Shown here piece after piece: positions 12,902-21,012 of a DNA stretch of 26,810 bases. A model generated the notes under the pieces. That model was given only the letters and a program-made list of their open reading frames with translations, did no database searches and was not told the DNA's origin. A program made the translations under genes and the position numbers. Each line of letters opens with the position of its first letter. Position 1 is the first letter of the stretch. This stretch comes from a virus. The stretch is taken from positions 1 through 26,810 of IMG/VR virus record IMGVR_UViG_3300045119_000379. One strand, given 5' to 3'.

Positions 12902-14034
12902 CAGGTCTCCTGGGTCTGCAGCATGAAGGGCACACCGGGGAGACCAACGCTCACGTCGGCGGTGATCGTCACGGCCTCAGTGGTAGCGCCGTCGGGGGCT
13001 GTGATCGACAGGCTGGTGATCCGCGCGAGCATCTCCAGTCCTGCGCCACCAGCGGCCGGTGCGGGCCATCGTGGGTCGGTGATGCGGACCCGGATCTGGT
13101 CGCCGGTGCCGTAGGCGCCAAGAACGGGGTCCTGGTCGGCACGCACCACCAGCGTCAGCAGGCTGGTGGGGTAGGCCGCAGCTGCGTTCTCTGCCTGGGC
13201 AGCCTTCACCAGCGTCGGTAGGTCCAGAATGGATGAGTCGGACGTCACGGACTCCAGGAGCGGGTAGACGCCCACCAGTGGGGCGTCCGTGATGGACGTC
13301 TCCAGTTGTGCTGCTGCAGTGCCACTTCCGCTGTAGTACGACGTGACGTCGAGGGTGGTGGCGTCCTCGGGCAGTGTGTAGGAGACCACATTGCCGGGCA
13401 TCTCGAACAGCACACCGTTAGTGGCGTTCGGCGTGCCCTTAGCCGGGTAGAAGGTGCTAAACGTCGTGGTGGGCACCCCGGCCACATAGCTAGGGTCGAA
13501 GGACCAGTCGAAACCACCTGCGACAGTGCCAATGTCCTTGAGCGCGGTCTGAACCGTCTTCAGCTCGTAACCGTTCCACGTGTGGCTGATGGGCACACCG
13601 CAAGTGGTGGCGAGGACAATGACGCCGACACTGCCGCCCGCTACAGCCTGGGCCGTGGTGATGAGCGCCTGCGCCACAGTGAACTGGTCGACCGCCGTTG
13701 GGGAGTAGGTGGCGGTGACCAGGCGGCGAGCGAAGTACGACTCGAACTCGCTGGCCTGCAGGGTGAGTGCCCGGGACGTGCTGTCGTAGGTCCGCAGCCA
13801 CAGGATGCCGGACCAGACCAGCGTGCCGTCCCTGTCGACGTAAACCGCCGTGCGGCCGGGGACCGTGCAGGTGATGGGGTCGAGGGCCGACAGGCGCGGG
13901 TCCCCTAGGTCAAGAACACCGGTGAAGGAGCCGGGGCCGGACAGCGGACGAGTGAAAGTGACGCCGCGCAGAGGCAGCTCCGTCATCACCCCGCCGTGGA
14001 CGATGTCCACCATAAGGAAGCGGTAGGCGGCCAC
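12901..14034 (-). CDS. Minor tail protein (tail-tip hub type)
   Basis: A 377-residue tail protein, first residues VAAYRFLMVDIVHGG. The section DPITCTVPGRTAVYVDRDGTLVWSGILW is characteristic of the siphophage hub-like minor tail proteins (ReqiPepy6 Gp37-like group) that follow the distal tail protein. It probably forms part of the closed tail tip and helps penetration of the cell wall. The start GTG 14034 lies five bases after the upstream stop and is in frame; longer readings overlap the neighbour. Here it comes after the fibre-like gene, not directly after the distal tail gene. Confidence 0.75.
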   Translation of the reverse strand: MAAYRFLMVDIVHGGVMTELPLRGVTFTRPLSGPGSFTGVLDLGDPRLSALDPITCTVPGRTAVYVDRDGTLVWSGILWLRTYDSTSRALTLQASEFESYFARRLVTATYSPTAVDQFTVAQALITTAQAVAGGSVGVIVLATTCGVPISHTWNGYELKTVQTALKDIGTVAGGFDWSFDPSYVAGVPTTTFSTFYPAKGTPNATNGVLFEMPGNVVSYTLPEDATTLDVTSYYSGSGTAAAQLETSITDAPLVGVYPLLESVTSDSSILDLPTLVKAAQAENAAAAYPTSLLTLVVRADQDPVLGAYGTGDQIRVRITDPRWPAPAAGGAGLEMLARITSLSITAPDGATTEAVTITADVSVGLPGVPFMLQTQET

Positions 14035-14038
14035 CCGG

Positions 14039-14875
14039 CTAGACCTGACAGAGCACGATGGTCGCGGTAATCGAGTAGGCGTGGCCCCCAACGAGTCCGG
14101 TGATGGAGAACGTGCCAGGGCTGAACGTGGCAAGCACAATGGCCGAGGTTCCTGCCGTCACGTCGGTCAGCTTGATCACGACGTTGCCGAGGGCAGTCGC
14201 AACCCCCCCAGGCATGTTGGCGGATAGGGAGCCACCACCACTGGCCGTGAAAGTGCCAAAGATGTTGATGGCAGCGAGTGAGTACGCAAGGAGCGCCGCC
14301 GCGACAGTCAGCGAGATCGCGGTCCCCAACGCCCCTGTGGTGATGGGGTAGAACGAGCCGTATCCGGTGCTCGCTGCCATCACTCGTTTGTCTGTGATAT
14401 TCGCGTTGGTGATCGTGGTGACGTTGGCGCCGACTGCGATCGTCGCCAGGAGAAGGGAAGAGGCGGGAGTGGCGGGCGCGACCGGCGACACCGCAGGCGT
14501 TCCCGTCACCACGACGACCGATGCATCGGAGAACCCCGACCCGTCCTCGGCGGTGTCCCGGATACGTGCCACCACAATATCGATGCGGGGGTTGGTGGGG
14601 TTGCTCGCTGCGATAGCGACGGCAGGTAACGCAGCGTCGTTGTAGAGGTGATAGGAGCCCTGAGTGGTCGTTGACGTGCCCGTGATCCACGCGCCGCCTG
14701 GCTGGACCTGCACGGTCATATTCGGCGTCCCCTGTGCGTTCACCGAGAGGTCGCTGGCCGCAGTCACCCCGGAGCCAGTGCCGTGGACGAGCGAAGCCAG
14801 GGCCAGGCGAATGTTCTCCGACGGGTGGGCGACACCAGCGGTACTCAGCAGGGTGGGGACAGCTCTCACAGCCAT
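14039..14875 (-). CDS. Tail fibre-like minor tail protein
   Basis: A 278-residue protein from ATG 14875, with GGAGG before it. Residues 1-190 match the recurrent actinophage fibre N-terminal pattern: SENIRLALASLVHGTGSG, VQVQPGGAWITGTS, TQGSYHLYND, NPTNPRIDIVVARIRDT and TIAVGANVTTITNANITDKR. The last 90 residues are Gly/Ser/Thr/Ala-rich and likely the exposed tip, so this is the best receptor-binding candidate in the window. Its start overlaps the distal tail gene by 10 bases. Confidence 0.75.
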   Translation of the reverse strand: MAVRAVPTLLSTAGVAHPSENIRLALASLVHGTGSGVTAASDLSVNAQGTPNMTVQVQPGGAWITGTSTTTQGSYHLYNDAALPAVAIAASNPTNPRIDIVVARIRDTAEDGSGFSDASVVVVTGTPAVSPVAPATPASSLLLATIAVGANVTTITNANITDKRVMAASTGYGSFYPITTGALGTAISLTVAAALLAYSLAAINIFGTFTASGGGSLSANMPGGVATALGNVVIKLTDVTAGTSAIVLATFSPGTFSITGLVGGHAYSITATIVLCQV

Positions 14876-15744
14876 GCATTCCTCCAGGTGACGGTCATAG
14901 TGGCGGTCCCCGATGGGTCGGTGCCGATGAACTGGAGCGACTGAGAGATGTTGGGGGGCAGCTCGAACCACGTTGAGCCAGGGCCGACCGATCCCCGCCG
15001 CGATGCAATGCCATTGAGGACGACCGAGCGAGTGTCGAGGTCCACCACCAGGGAGTCCCCGGGGTTGAGGGACAACGTGGGGAAGCTCAGGGTGAGCCCC
15101 TGCGTCACGTTCACCACAGAGGGCACGGTGAGTGTGCCGCTAGCAGGCCCAGCAAAGGTGATCACGGGTCGGGACCCGAAGGTGCCCGCGTTGAGCACCT
15201 GCACCATTCCGGGGTTCGAGCCGCCCACCGGCGTCAATGGCGAAGTCCAGACGGTGACGAAGCCGCCTGCGGCAAGGGTCGGCTGCACACTGGCGGCCTG
15301 CCGGGTGATGTCATAGAGGCGGGGGTCGCTGGCGTACAGCTCCAGGGCGACGTCGGGTGCGCCGAACTGCAGGTCGGTGGTCAGTGGCATCGCCTTACGG
15401 CGCGGCCGAACGCTGCAGAACCGCTTGCCCTCCCCGGGCAGCATGAAGGCGAACGGCACCTCTGCAGGCCGGGGCACCATGATGGCTGCCAGGGCAGCCA
15501 GCGCCGCCTCCAGGGCCGCTGACGTGGCACCGTAGACGGTGAGGTCCAGGGTGATGGTTCTTCCGTCGGAGAGGTCGGCCCCGCGCCACACCCCATGGTC
15601 GGCGGACCGGCCGACGTCAGCGGTCCGCATGGACGGCAGGTCGAGCCCCGTCACTCCGTTGACGCCGTACGGGCTGGTGTCACCCAACAGGAGGCCCATC
15701 AGCTCGAACTGCAGCGGGCTGACGATGGTGTCCCCGGTAGCCAC
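14866..15744 (-). CDS. Distal tail (Dit-like) protein
   Basis: A 292-residue tail protein (297 from an alternative TTG at 15759). The N-terminal half (FELMGLLLGDTSPYGVNGVTGL, RGADLSDGRTITLDLTVYG, VPFAFMLPGEGKRFCSVRPRRKAMP) matches the Siphoviridae distal-tail/baseplate layout, and the second half is a beta sandwich with NAGTFGSRPVITFAGPASG and SLNPGDSLVVDL, as in galectin-like Dit extensions. It caps the tail tube and holds the hub. It directly follows the tape measure gene, the standard place. GTG 15744 gives a four-base offset after the upstream stop; the true start is uncertain by five codons. Confidence 0.8.
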   Translation of the reverse strand: MATGDTIVSPLQFELMGLLLGDTSPYGVNGVTGLDLPSMRTADVGRSADHGVWRGADLSDGRTITLDLTVYGATSAALEAALAALAAIMVPRPAEVPFAFMLPGEGKRFCSVRPRRKAMPLTTDLQFGAPDVALELYASDPRLYDITRQAASVQPTLAAGGFVTVWTSPLTPVGGSNPGMVQVLNAGTFGSRPVITFAGPASGTLTVPSVVNVTQGLTLSFPTLSLNPGDSLVVDLDTRSVVLNGIASRRGSVGPGSTWFELPPNISQSLQFIGTDPSGTATMTVTWRNAWL

Positions 15745-15745
15745 C

Positions 15746-17554
15746 TCAGGCCGCCGCAAGGGCGCCGACGCGGACCCGCCAGGCCAGCTCGTCGGCGATG
15801 TCAGCAGCGGTGGTGGCGGGCTGGCTCATGATGATCTGTCCAACCAGCGGCCCCGACGGTGCCCCGCCCCCACCTAGCTTGTCGTTCGGGATGATTGTGC
15901 CGTTCCCGTTGGGCACGAACAGCTCCGGGCCTTGCTCGCCGACGAGGTGCAGCATGCCTGCGGCGACAGGGCCGCCGAGGGCGACGTGCGGGATCTTCGG
16001 GACGCTGATGGTCTGGCCGCCGATCTTGCCAACACCGGGAATGTGGGTGTTGATCGCGGGAATGGTGAAAGACAGGCCGTTCCAGGCGTCGATAACCCAG
16101 TTGATCGCGCTCTTGAACGCGCTGGTGATCCCGTCGAACATGCCGTCGAAGGTGTGCAACAGGCTGCCGGGCAGCCCTTCCCAGAAGGACAGCTCACTCT
16201 TCCAGGCGGTCTTAAACCAGCCCGTTACGGTGGCCCAGGCGTCCTTGATCCCGTCCCACATGGAGGAGAAGAACTCCCCAGTGGCGTGCCATGCTGCCTT
16301 GATCTCGGTGCCCATCGTGGTGAAGGCACCGACGATCGGACCGAAGACCTTGTCTCGTAGGAAGTCCCAAGCGACGCCTGCAGCCGCTTTGATGTCGCCC
16401 CAGACCTCGTCCCAGTGCTTGTACAGCTCCAGCAGCGGCAGGAGCGGCGTGGCGATCACGGCGACGATCAGCACAATGTGATCGGCAATGAAGTGGTACG
16501 CATCCTCAGCGATGGCCTTGATGAACCCCCAGACCTGCTGCCAGTGGTTGTACAGCTCATAGGCAGCGATCCCGATGGCGGCGACAGCGAGCCCGATCGG
16601 GCCGAGAGCGAGAGTCGTTGCAGCCCCGGCCTCTTCGCCTGCGACGGCCATACCCTCCTCTGCCGCACCAACGCCGAGGAAGCCTGCGACCCAGGTAGCG
16701 AAGGACACAACGGACTCGGCCGCCCCGGCGAGGAGCTGGGCGACCCAGGCGGCGATGCTGACGGTGAGGACGCCGCCGATCAGCGCCGCGAGGGCATAAG
16801 CCACATTGATGTGCTTCTCGAACCAGCTGACGACTGATTCCACGATCCCGGCGAGCTTCTCCAGTATGGGGATCAGTGCCAGCCCGATGTTCTTCGCGAC
16901 GTCTTCTAGCTTCGTCTTCAGGGCCAGTGTCTTTCCGGCGAAGGTCTCAGCGGTGCGGGCCGCGTCGCCCCCGTACATGGCGGACAGCTTCTTGAGCGCC
17001 TCGGTCTGGCTGATGGTGGTGCCGTCGGCGTTCTTCGTGGCGATGCCCAGCTTGCCGAGGAGCGCGACGTGCCCGGTCGCGACCTTGGTCAAGATCGCGG
17101 TGGCGTCGGCAAGGCTGATGTTGCGACCGGCGGCGATGTTCGCTGCCAGAGTCATCTCCCCGAGCGCCTGCCCGGTGTTGTGGGTGGCGGCGACAAGCGG
17201 CGCCAACGCTGATTCCACCTCGGAGTTGCTGTGTCCGAAGCCTTCCAGGGTGGACTCGACCGAGGCGACCTGCGGCTGGAACTCCTCGAACGAGGCCCCG
17301 GTGTTAGCGATGGCACCTTCGAGCCGCGCGTGGCTCTTCTCGAACTGGTCGGCCATCTCCAGCGACATCGCGCCGACGGCGACTCCCGCGGTTGCCAGCC
17401 CGGTGAACGCAGCCTTACCGACGTTCGACAGCTTGTCCATGCTGCTCGCGCCATGACTAGAGAGGTGCTCAAGCTCCTCTCCTGTCTCGCGCGCCTTGGC
17501 GACAAGCTCGCTAGTGATGAGACGCAGCTCCATCGACGCAACGCGACTCACCAT
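15746..17554 (-). CDS. Tape measure protein
   Basis: A 602-residue tape measure, rather short for siphophages; at about 0.15 nm per residue it predicts a tail near 90 nm. The N-terminal 230 residues form a phage tail tape measure domain (AAFTGLATAGVAVGAMS, ADQFEKSHARLEGAIANTGAS, LAANIAAGRNISLADATAIL, LLGKLGIATKNADG). Hydrophobic stretches follow (about 250-320). Aromatic repeats come next: LYNHWQQVWGFIKAIAEDA and LYKHWDEVWGDIKAAAGVA are clear copies. The C terminus has the usual GGPVAAGMLHLVGEQGPELF pattern. The start is ATG 17554. It sets tail length and is ejected ahead of DNA. Confidence 0.92.
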   Translation of the reverse strand: MVSRVASMELRLITSELVAKARETGEELEHLSSHGASSMDKLSNVGKAAFTGLATAGVAVGAMSLEMADQFEKSHARLEGAIANTGASFEEFQPQVASVESTLEGFGHSNSEVESALAPLVAATHNTGQALGEMTLAANIAAGRNISLADATAILTKVATGHVALLGKLGIATKNADGTTISQTEALKKLSAMYGGDAARTAETFAGKTLALKTKLEDVAKNIGLALIPILEKLAGIVESVVSWFEKHINVAYALAALIGGVLTVSIAAWVAQLLAGAAESVVSFATWVAGFLGVGAAEEGMAVAGEEAGAATTLALGPIGLAVAAIGIAAYELYNHWQQVWGFIKAIAEDAYHFIADHIVLIVAVIATPLLPLLELYKHWDEVWGDIKAAAGVAWDFLRDKVFGPIVGAFTTMGTEIKAAWHATGEFFSSMWDGIKDAWATVTGWFKTAWKSELSFWEGLPGSLLHTFDGMFDGITSAFKSAINWVIDAWNGLSFTIPAINTHIPGVGKIGGQTISVPKIPHVALGGPVAAGMLHLVGEQGPELFVPNGNGTIIPNDKLGGGGAPSGPLVGQIIMSQPATTAADIADELAWRVRVGALAAA

Positions 17555-17579
17555 GTGGCTCGGCCCCGTTCCTGCTGTC

Positions 17580-17960
17580 TCAGAGGTGGAACTCGGCGTC
17601 CCACTCAGGCGTGACGATCGGTCCGAGGTCGAAAGCGTCGGCTGCCGGGGCGAAGAACGGGAAGTCGGCTTCGAGTTTTCCGATGTAGGGGCTCACCTCG
17701 TCAGAGATCGCGCTGACGGTGGCGGTGTAGCCGTCCGGCGTGCGACGGGTGATCTCGGCATGGACTGCCTGTTGGGTCCGGCCAGTGATCCGGTTCGGTC
17801 CAGGGCGCCCATTCATGTTGGCGCGGACCATGTCTCGTAGTCGTTGACTGGCGGTGCTCATCGCTCGGGCGGTGGCGGCGTCCTCGCGAGCGACCATCGC
17901 GGCAATGGCCGCCTTGGCCTCAGCGAACCCAGTGGTGGTGACTTCGATGCCGTCGCTCAC
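17580..17960 (-). CDS. HK97 gp10-like tail completion protein
   Basis: A 126-residue protein with an N-terminal helix (FAEAKAAIAAMVAREDAATARAM), RDMVRAN, a beta section with RTGQ-like spacing (NRITGRTQQAVHAEITRR, TATVSAISDEVSPYIGKLEADFPFFAPAADAF). The G-x-L-E-x-D-x-P-F-F-x-P ending is the familiar signature of HK97 gp10/minor capsid-type neck proteins. These normally lie between the connector and the tail terminator; here the gene sits between the tail chaperones and the tape measure. GTG 17960 overlaps the stop of the chaperone extension (GTGA). Fold call is moderate; position is odd. Confidence 0.65.
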   Translation of the reverse strand: MSDGIEVTTTGFAEAKAAIAAMVAREDAATARAMSTASQRLRDMVRANMNGRPGPNRITGRTQQAVHAEITRRTPDGYTATVSAISDEVSPYIGKLEADFPFFAPAADAFDLGPIVTPEWDAEFHL

Positions 17961-18157
17961 TTCATCGCCTCCAGTTGCTCACAGAGCACGGCGAAGTCCC
18001 AGACCCGCATGGTGTCGACGGTCTGGGGCGGGAGGTGGAAGTGGAGAGCGAAGCGAGTCAGGTAGCGGGCTCGGAGAGTGGTGGCGTCAATGTCTCGTTG
18101 ACGGGCACGACTGCTGCCTCGGCGGCCTCCTCGACCGCCTGCGGAGGGTCCTGTGCA
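17957..18157 (-). CDS. Tail assembly chaperone, second (-1) frame
   Basis: After the first chaperone frame stops at 18058, an overlapping -1 frame stays open from 18157 to a TGA at 17957-17959. Its readable end, RDIDATTLRARYL...PPQTVDTMRVWDFAVL...LEAMK, looks like protein, has no ATG or GTG start until close to the end, and its stop overlaps the next gene (GTGA). This is the usual layout for a G-T type ribosomal frameshift product that helps tail-tube assembly on the tape measure. No classical slippery heptamer (such as GGGAAAx) is visible in the overlap, so the slip site is unresolved. Confidence 0.65.
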   Translation of the reverse strand, partial: CTGPSAGGRGGRRGSSRARQRDIDATTLRARYLTRFALHFHLPPQTVDTMRVWDFAVLCEQLEAMK

Positions 18158-18435
18158 TCACCTGCGGTAGCTGCCTTCGCGGCCTGGATCGCGTCACCGT
18201 AGGCACTGGCGAACGCCATGACCCGGATGTCGAGGTCGGCGATCGGGACACCCTTCCCGCTCTGGGAGTGGGCGAGCCAGGCGAGCGCGGTGACCGCCTT
18301 GGCATCCATCTTGCTGACGGCGTCCATCCAGGGCAACAGCGTCAGCCCGGTGTAGCCCTGGATCACGATGGCCTGTTTGGTCGTGATCTCGTCGGTGTCG
18401 CAGGTGTACTCGACGCCCTCGAACTCCAGTCGCAT
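18058..18435 (-). CDS. Tail assembly chaperone, first frame
   Basis: A 125-residue protein from ATG 18435 (MRLEFEGVEYTCDTDEITTKQ), directly after the tail tube gene stop. It has the alpha-rich build of gpG-like chaperones (QAIVIQGYTGLTLLPWMDAV, KAVTALAWLAHSQSGKGVPIADLDI) and an Ala/Glu-rich, probably flexible C terminus. Its neighbours, tail tube before and gp10-like plus tape measure after, are as expected. An overlapping -1 frame continues beyond its stop. Confidence 0.85.
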   Translation of the reverse strand: MRLEFEGVEYTCDTDEITTKQAIVIQGYTGLTLLPWMDAVSKMDAKAVTALAWLAHSQSGKGVPIADLDIRVMAFASAYGDAIQAAKAATAGDAQDPPQAVEEAAEAAVVPVNETLTPPLSEPAT

Positions 18436-18436
18436 G

Positions 18437-19612
18437 TCAGACCGCCGAGTCGGCGCTGACGAGGTTGATGCCGAGGGCGGGAACGCCGGTACCAGGATCC
18501 AGCGCAACGTAGTCCACGCTGTATTGCACCGTGTCTCCGCCCTTGAGGTTCGGGCTGGCGTCGTCGTACTTGACCGAGGGAAGCGTGATCGCGATGGCCT
18601 CGGACAGCCCGGAGGAGAAGCACAGCACGAGGCTGGCTGTGGCGTCGGAGAAGAACTTCGACACGAAGACCGAGTCGTAGAAGTCCACCGTCATGGAGCC
18701 CGAGATGGGCGCGAAGTCGCCCTGAATCTGCTCGGCCTTCAGACCACCAGAGGAGAGGTGGTTGAGCGCCGTCTTGAGCTTGTTGTCGATCACCAGCGAG
18801 AAGTCCACGACCTCAGCGCAGATGACGCCATCGACGGCGAGGTAGCCGCTGATGAAGCTGAAGACATCAGACGTCGCGGTGTAGGCGGCAGTGGCGAGAG
18901 CTGTTGCAGTGGTGGCATTCTGCGCGTCGACGGCCACTTTCGCCGTCACGAGGTCGTCGGCCTTGCACGACAGGGTCAGAGTCGCAACCTTGCACCCGTT
19001 GAAGGTGTACGGCACGACCGTGCCGCCAAGCTGGGTGACGCCCTTCTGGACGGTGAGGCTCTTCAGGCTCGCGCCGTCGGCGTAGGTGTGCTTCTGGACG
19101 AAGGCCGCAGCGCCACCGTTGACGAGGACCGTGGCACCGTTGGCGTGGGCGTAGGTCAGCGCAGCCACGGTCGGAGTGAGGCCGGGGGTGGCGAGCACCA
19201 CCCGGACCTCGGGAGTAGCTCCAGCGGAGTCGATCGTCAGGACGTCCCCGAGGGCCACCGCAGCCCCGGTGGTCACAACCACCGCACCGACGACTGACAG
19301 TGCCCCCAGCGTCGTCGCAGAGCCGGGAGTGACCGGCGTGGTCCCACCCAGCGCGCTCTCCAGCCACAACCCGAACCCGCGGGACGGAACCGCCATGTCC
19401 ACGTCGCCCGCGGCACCAACGGTCGTCGGCACTCGACGGATGGCCCGGCTAACACGACCACCGGCGCGGATGCCGTCAGCTTGCTTCGTGTTCTTCTTGT
19501 AGTCGATCGTCTCGTCGGTGATCTCGACCCCGCGGGTGGCCGTGGCCGGAACTGCCCAGGTCGTCTCTCGGGCGATCGTGAGCTGTCCGCCGAGCGCGCT
19601 GCCGATTGTCAT
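18437..19612 (-). CDS. Major tail tube protein
   Basis: A 391-residue protein from ATG 19612, which overlaps the upstream stop (ATGA) and has GAAGGG nearby. The N terminus (GGQLTIARETTWAVPATATRGVEI) and later GLWLESALGG, VQKHTY..., GCKVATLTLSCKADDLVTAKV and NLKGGDTVQYSVDYVALD match the phage tail tube family of actinophages. A Val/Gly/Thr-rich section at about 95-165 (GALSVVGAVVVTTGAAVAL, TYAHANGATVLV) looks like an added surface domain. It polymerises around the tape measure. Located just before the chaperones, as expected. Confidence 0.9.
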   Translation of the reverse strand: MTIGSALGGQLTIARETTWAVPATATRGVEITDETIDYKKNTKQADGIRAGGRVSRAIRRVPTTVGAAGDVDMAVPSRGFGLWLESALGGTTPVTPGSATTLGALSVVGAVVVTTGAAVALGDVLTIDSAGATPEVRVVLATPGLTPTVAALTYAHANGATVLVNGGAAAFVQKHTYADGASLKSLTVQKGVTQLGGTVVPYTFNGCKVATLTLSCKADDLVTAKVAVDAQNATTATALATAAYTATSDVFSFISGYLAVDGVICAEVVDFSLVIDNKLKTALNHLSSGGLKAEQIQGDFAPISGSMTVDFYDSVFVSKFFSDATASLVLCFSSGLSEAIAITLPSVKYDDASPNLKGGDTVQYSVDYVALDPGTGVPALGINLVSADSAV

Positions 19613-19830
19613 GAGGGGGTCCCTTCAGAGGGCGCGAAGACGGGCGGGGAGGTTCCGGCGGGCGGTGCGGCCTCGGCGAAGTCGTCACCGAGCAAGGTCT
19701 CTGCGATCTCGTCCGGGATCTCGATCACCTCACCGGCGGGCCAGATGGCCCCGGCGGGCAGGAGCGCGGCGAGGGCGGGCACGTAGAGCCCGTCCGGGAC
19801 GCCCTGCGGGCTCACGTTCTGTACGCGCAT
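19609..19830 (-). CDS. Small hypothetical protein of head-tail region
   Basis: A 73-residue protein from ATG 19830. It begins MRVQNVSPQGVPDGLYVPAL, followed by AGEVIEIPDEIAETLLG and a Pro/Ala/Ser-rich tail. The pattern V-x-N-V-S-P-x-G ... V-x-x-G-E-V-I-E-I-P-x-x-x-A-x-x-L-L is recurrent among small proteins encoded between tail terminator and tail tube in actinophages; I know of no proven function. Its stop overlaps the tube start (ATGA). Confidence 0.75.
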   Translation of the reverse strand: MRVQNVSPQGVPDGLYVPALAALLPAGAIWPAGEVIEIPDEIAETLLGDDFAEAAPPAGTSPPVFAPSEGTPS

Positions 19831-19840
19831 CTCTGGCCTC

Positions 19841-20326
19841 TCATCGGATGACGTTGCGGACGGCGATCCCGAAGGTGAAAAGGCAGGTCCAGCCGTCGCT
19901 GTTGGCCTCCTGCTGGAGGTTGTGGTTTGAGACGGTGGTGGACGTGGCGACCAGGCCTCCGCTGGAGGGATCGGCCTGGACCGCAGCGACAATCACAGCG
20001 TGGGTGGCGAGGCATCGGTCCCTCGCTGTCTTCAGCGCGCTGCCGTCCTGGGTGTAGACGAAGCACAGGAGGTCGAAGGTCTCGTCCCGGCTGGTGCCGC
20101 CCACCGTCCGCCATGCCTGCTGCCCGGTCGCGCCGGTGTTGAGGTCTCCCCCGTCGTCAGGCTCGGTGGCTCCGATGCAGACGATGGCGTTGCCCTGGTC
20201 GATGTTGGCGCCGCCCATCGGGCCGTCGATGATCAGGGTGGTGGGATCACCGGCGAACAGGGCAGTCAGGGTCGCAACCCAGTAGTCGATGGCCGAGCCG
20301 ATGGTGGTGGCGGCAGTGGCGACCAT
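19841..20326 (-). CDS. Tail terminator protein
   Basis: A 161-residue protein from ATG 20326, one base after the connector stop. It has the alpha/beta order of siphophage tail terminators: an N-terminal helix (TTIGSAIDYWVATLTALFAG), strands around AIVCIGATEP, GQQAWRTVGGTSRDETFDLLCFV, a helix (ALKTARDRCLATHAVIVAAVQ) and a closing strand (CLFTFGIAVRN). It caps the tail tube so that the head can dock. Position between connector and tail tube supports this. Confidence 0.8.
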   Translation of the reverse strand: MVATAATTIGSAIDYWVATLTALFAGDPTTLIIDGPMGGANIDQGNAIVCIGATEPDDGGDLNTGATGQQAWRTVGGTSRDETFDLLCFVYTQDGSALKTARDRCLATHAVIVAAVQADPSSGGLVATSTTVSNHNLQQEANSDGWTCLFTFGIAVRNVIR

Positions 20327-20327
20327 C

Positions 20328-20939
20328 TCAGGCGATGCCGGGGATGCGGAGGTTCCCGGCGAGCTGTTCCACTACCCGGTTCGGGACCCAGAAGCCCATG
20401 GTCGGCTGTGCGTCCTCGGCACCTGCCATCGGCCGTCCCAGTTGCTTGCGGGGGCCGCGCTGCGGGTCGTAGTTGAACGCGAGGAGGTCGAGCGCGGCTC
20501 TCTTGACGTTCGGGGGCACGGTGGCGAATCCAGCGGTGTAGACGGCGTGGACGTTGCGGCGACCGCGAGCGAAAGGTGCTGCGGTGCCGAGGCGTCGCCG
20601 GGTGACGATGCCAGTGGAGGTCTCCAGGGAGTAGCCGTAGCCGTCGACTACCGGCGCGGTCCCGTCCTGCGGTTCGGCTGAGAGCGTCTGCAGGATGGTG
20701 CCGTGGACCATCTCGGTGAGCGTCGCGAGGGACAGGACTGGCGTGTTTCGTAGGACGAGCTGCCAGGAGCCACCGTCGTGGTACTCGTCGAAGTCCGCCG
20801 GGATGATCGGCCCGGTGTAGAACTCGACCACGGCGGTGACGCCAGAGATGAAGTCCTGCAGCTCGGCGTCGTGGGTGGTGTCGGCCGCGTTCATGTTCAG
20901 GGCCAGCTTGACGTCGGGCAGTGCAACGAGGTCGGCCAC
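20328..20939 (-). CDS. Head-tail connector (gp6-like)
   Basis: A 203-residue protein from GTG 20939, with GAGGAGAG upstream. It follows the gp6-like connector layout: LVALPDVKLALNMNAADTTHDAELQDFISGVTAVVEFYTGPI (helices), a beta part (LRNTPVLSLATLTEM, RRNVHAVYTAGFATVPPNVKRAALDLLAFNYDPQRG) typical of HK97-type adaptors. It would sit below the portal ring and link to the stopper or tail. No separate stopper gene is apparent between it and the tail terminator. Confidence 0.85.
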   Translation of the reverse strand: MADLVALPDVKLALNMNAADTTHDAELQDFISGVTAVVEFYTGPIIPADFDEYHDGGSWQLVLRNTPVLSLATLTEMVHGTILQTLSAEPQDGTAPVVDGYGYSLETSTGIVTRRRLGTAAPFARGRRNVHAVYTAGFATVPPNVKRAALDLLAFNYDPQRGPRKQLGRPMAGAEDAQPTMGFWVPNRVVEQLAGNLRIPGIA

Positions 20940-20969
20940 CGTCTGCTCTCCTCGTCTGTGGTGGTGCGC

Positions 20970-21004
20970 CGTCGGGAGACCCTGCGGGGCAGAGCCTCCC
21001 GACG
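20970..21004 (-). terminator. Hairpin after capsid gene (late-operon attenuator)
   Basis: CGTCGGGAG (20970-20978) pairs with CTCCCGACG (20996-21004), and the stem continues to a three-base loop at 20986-20988, 16 pairs in total. The pairs at 20979/20995 and 20981/20993 are G-U in the leftward RNA but would be A-C mismatches in the rightward RNA, so the stem belongs to the late transcript. It starts 9 bases after the capsid stop. There is no T tract, so it is more likely an attenuator or an RNA stabiliser keeping capsid mRNA abundant than a full stop. Confidence 0.7.
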
Positions 21005-21012
21005 GTTCGAGA

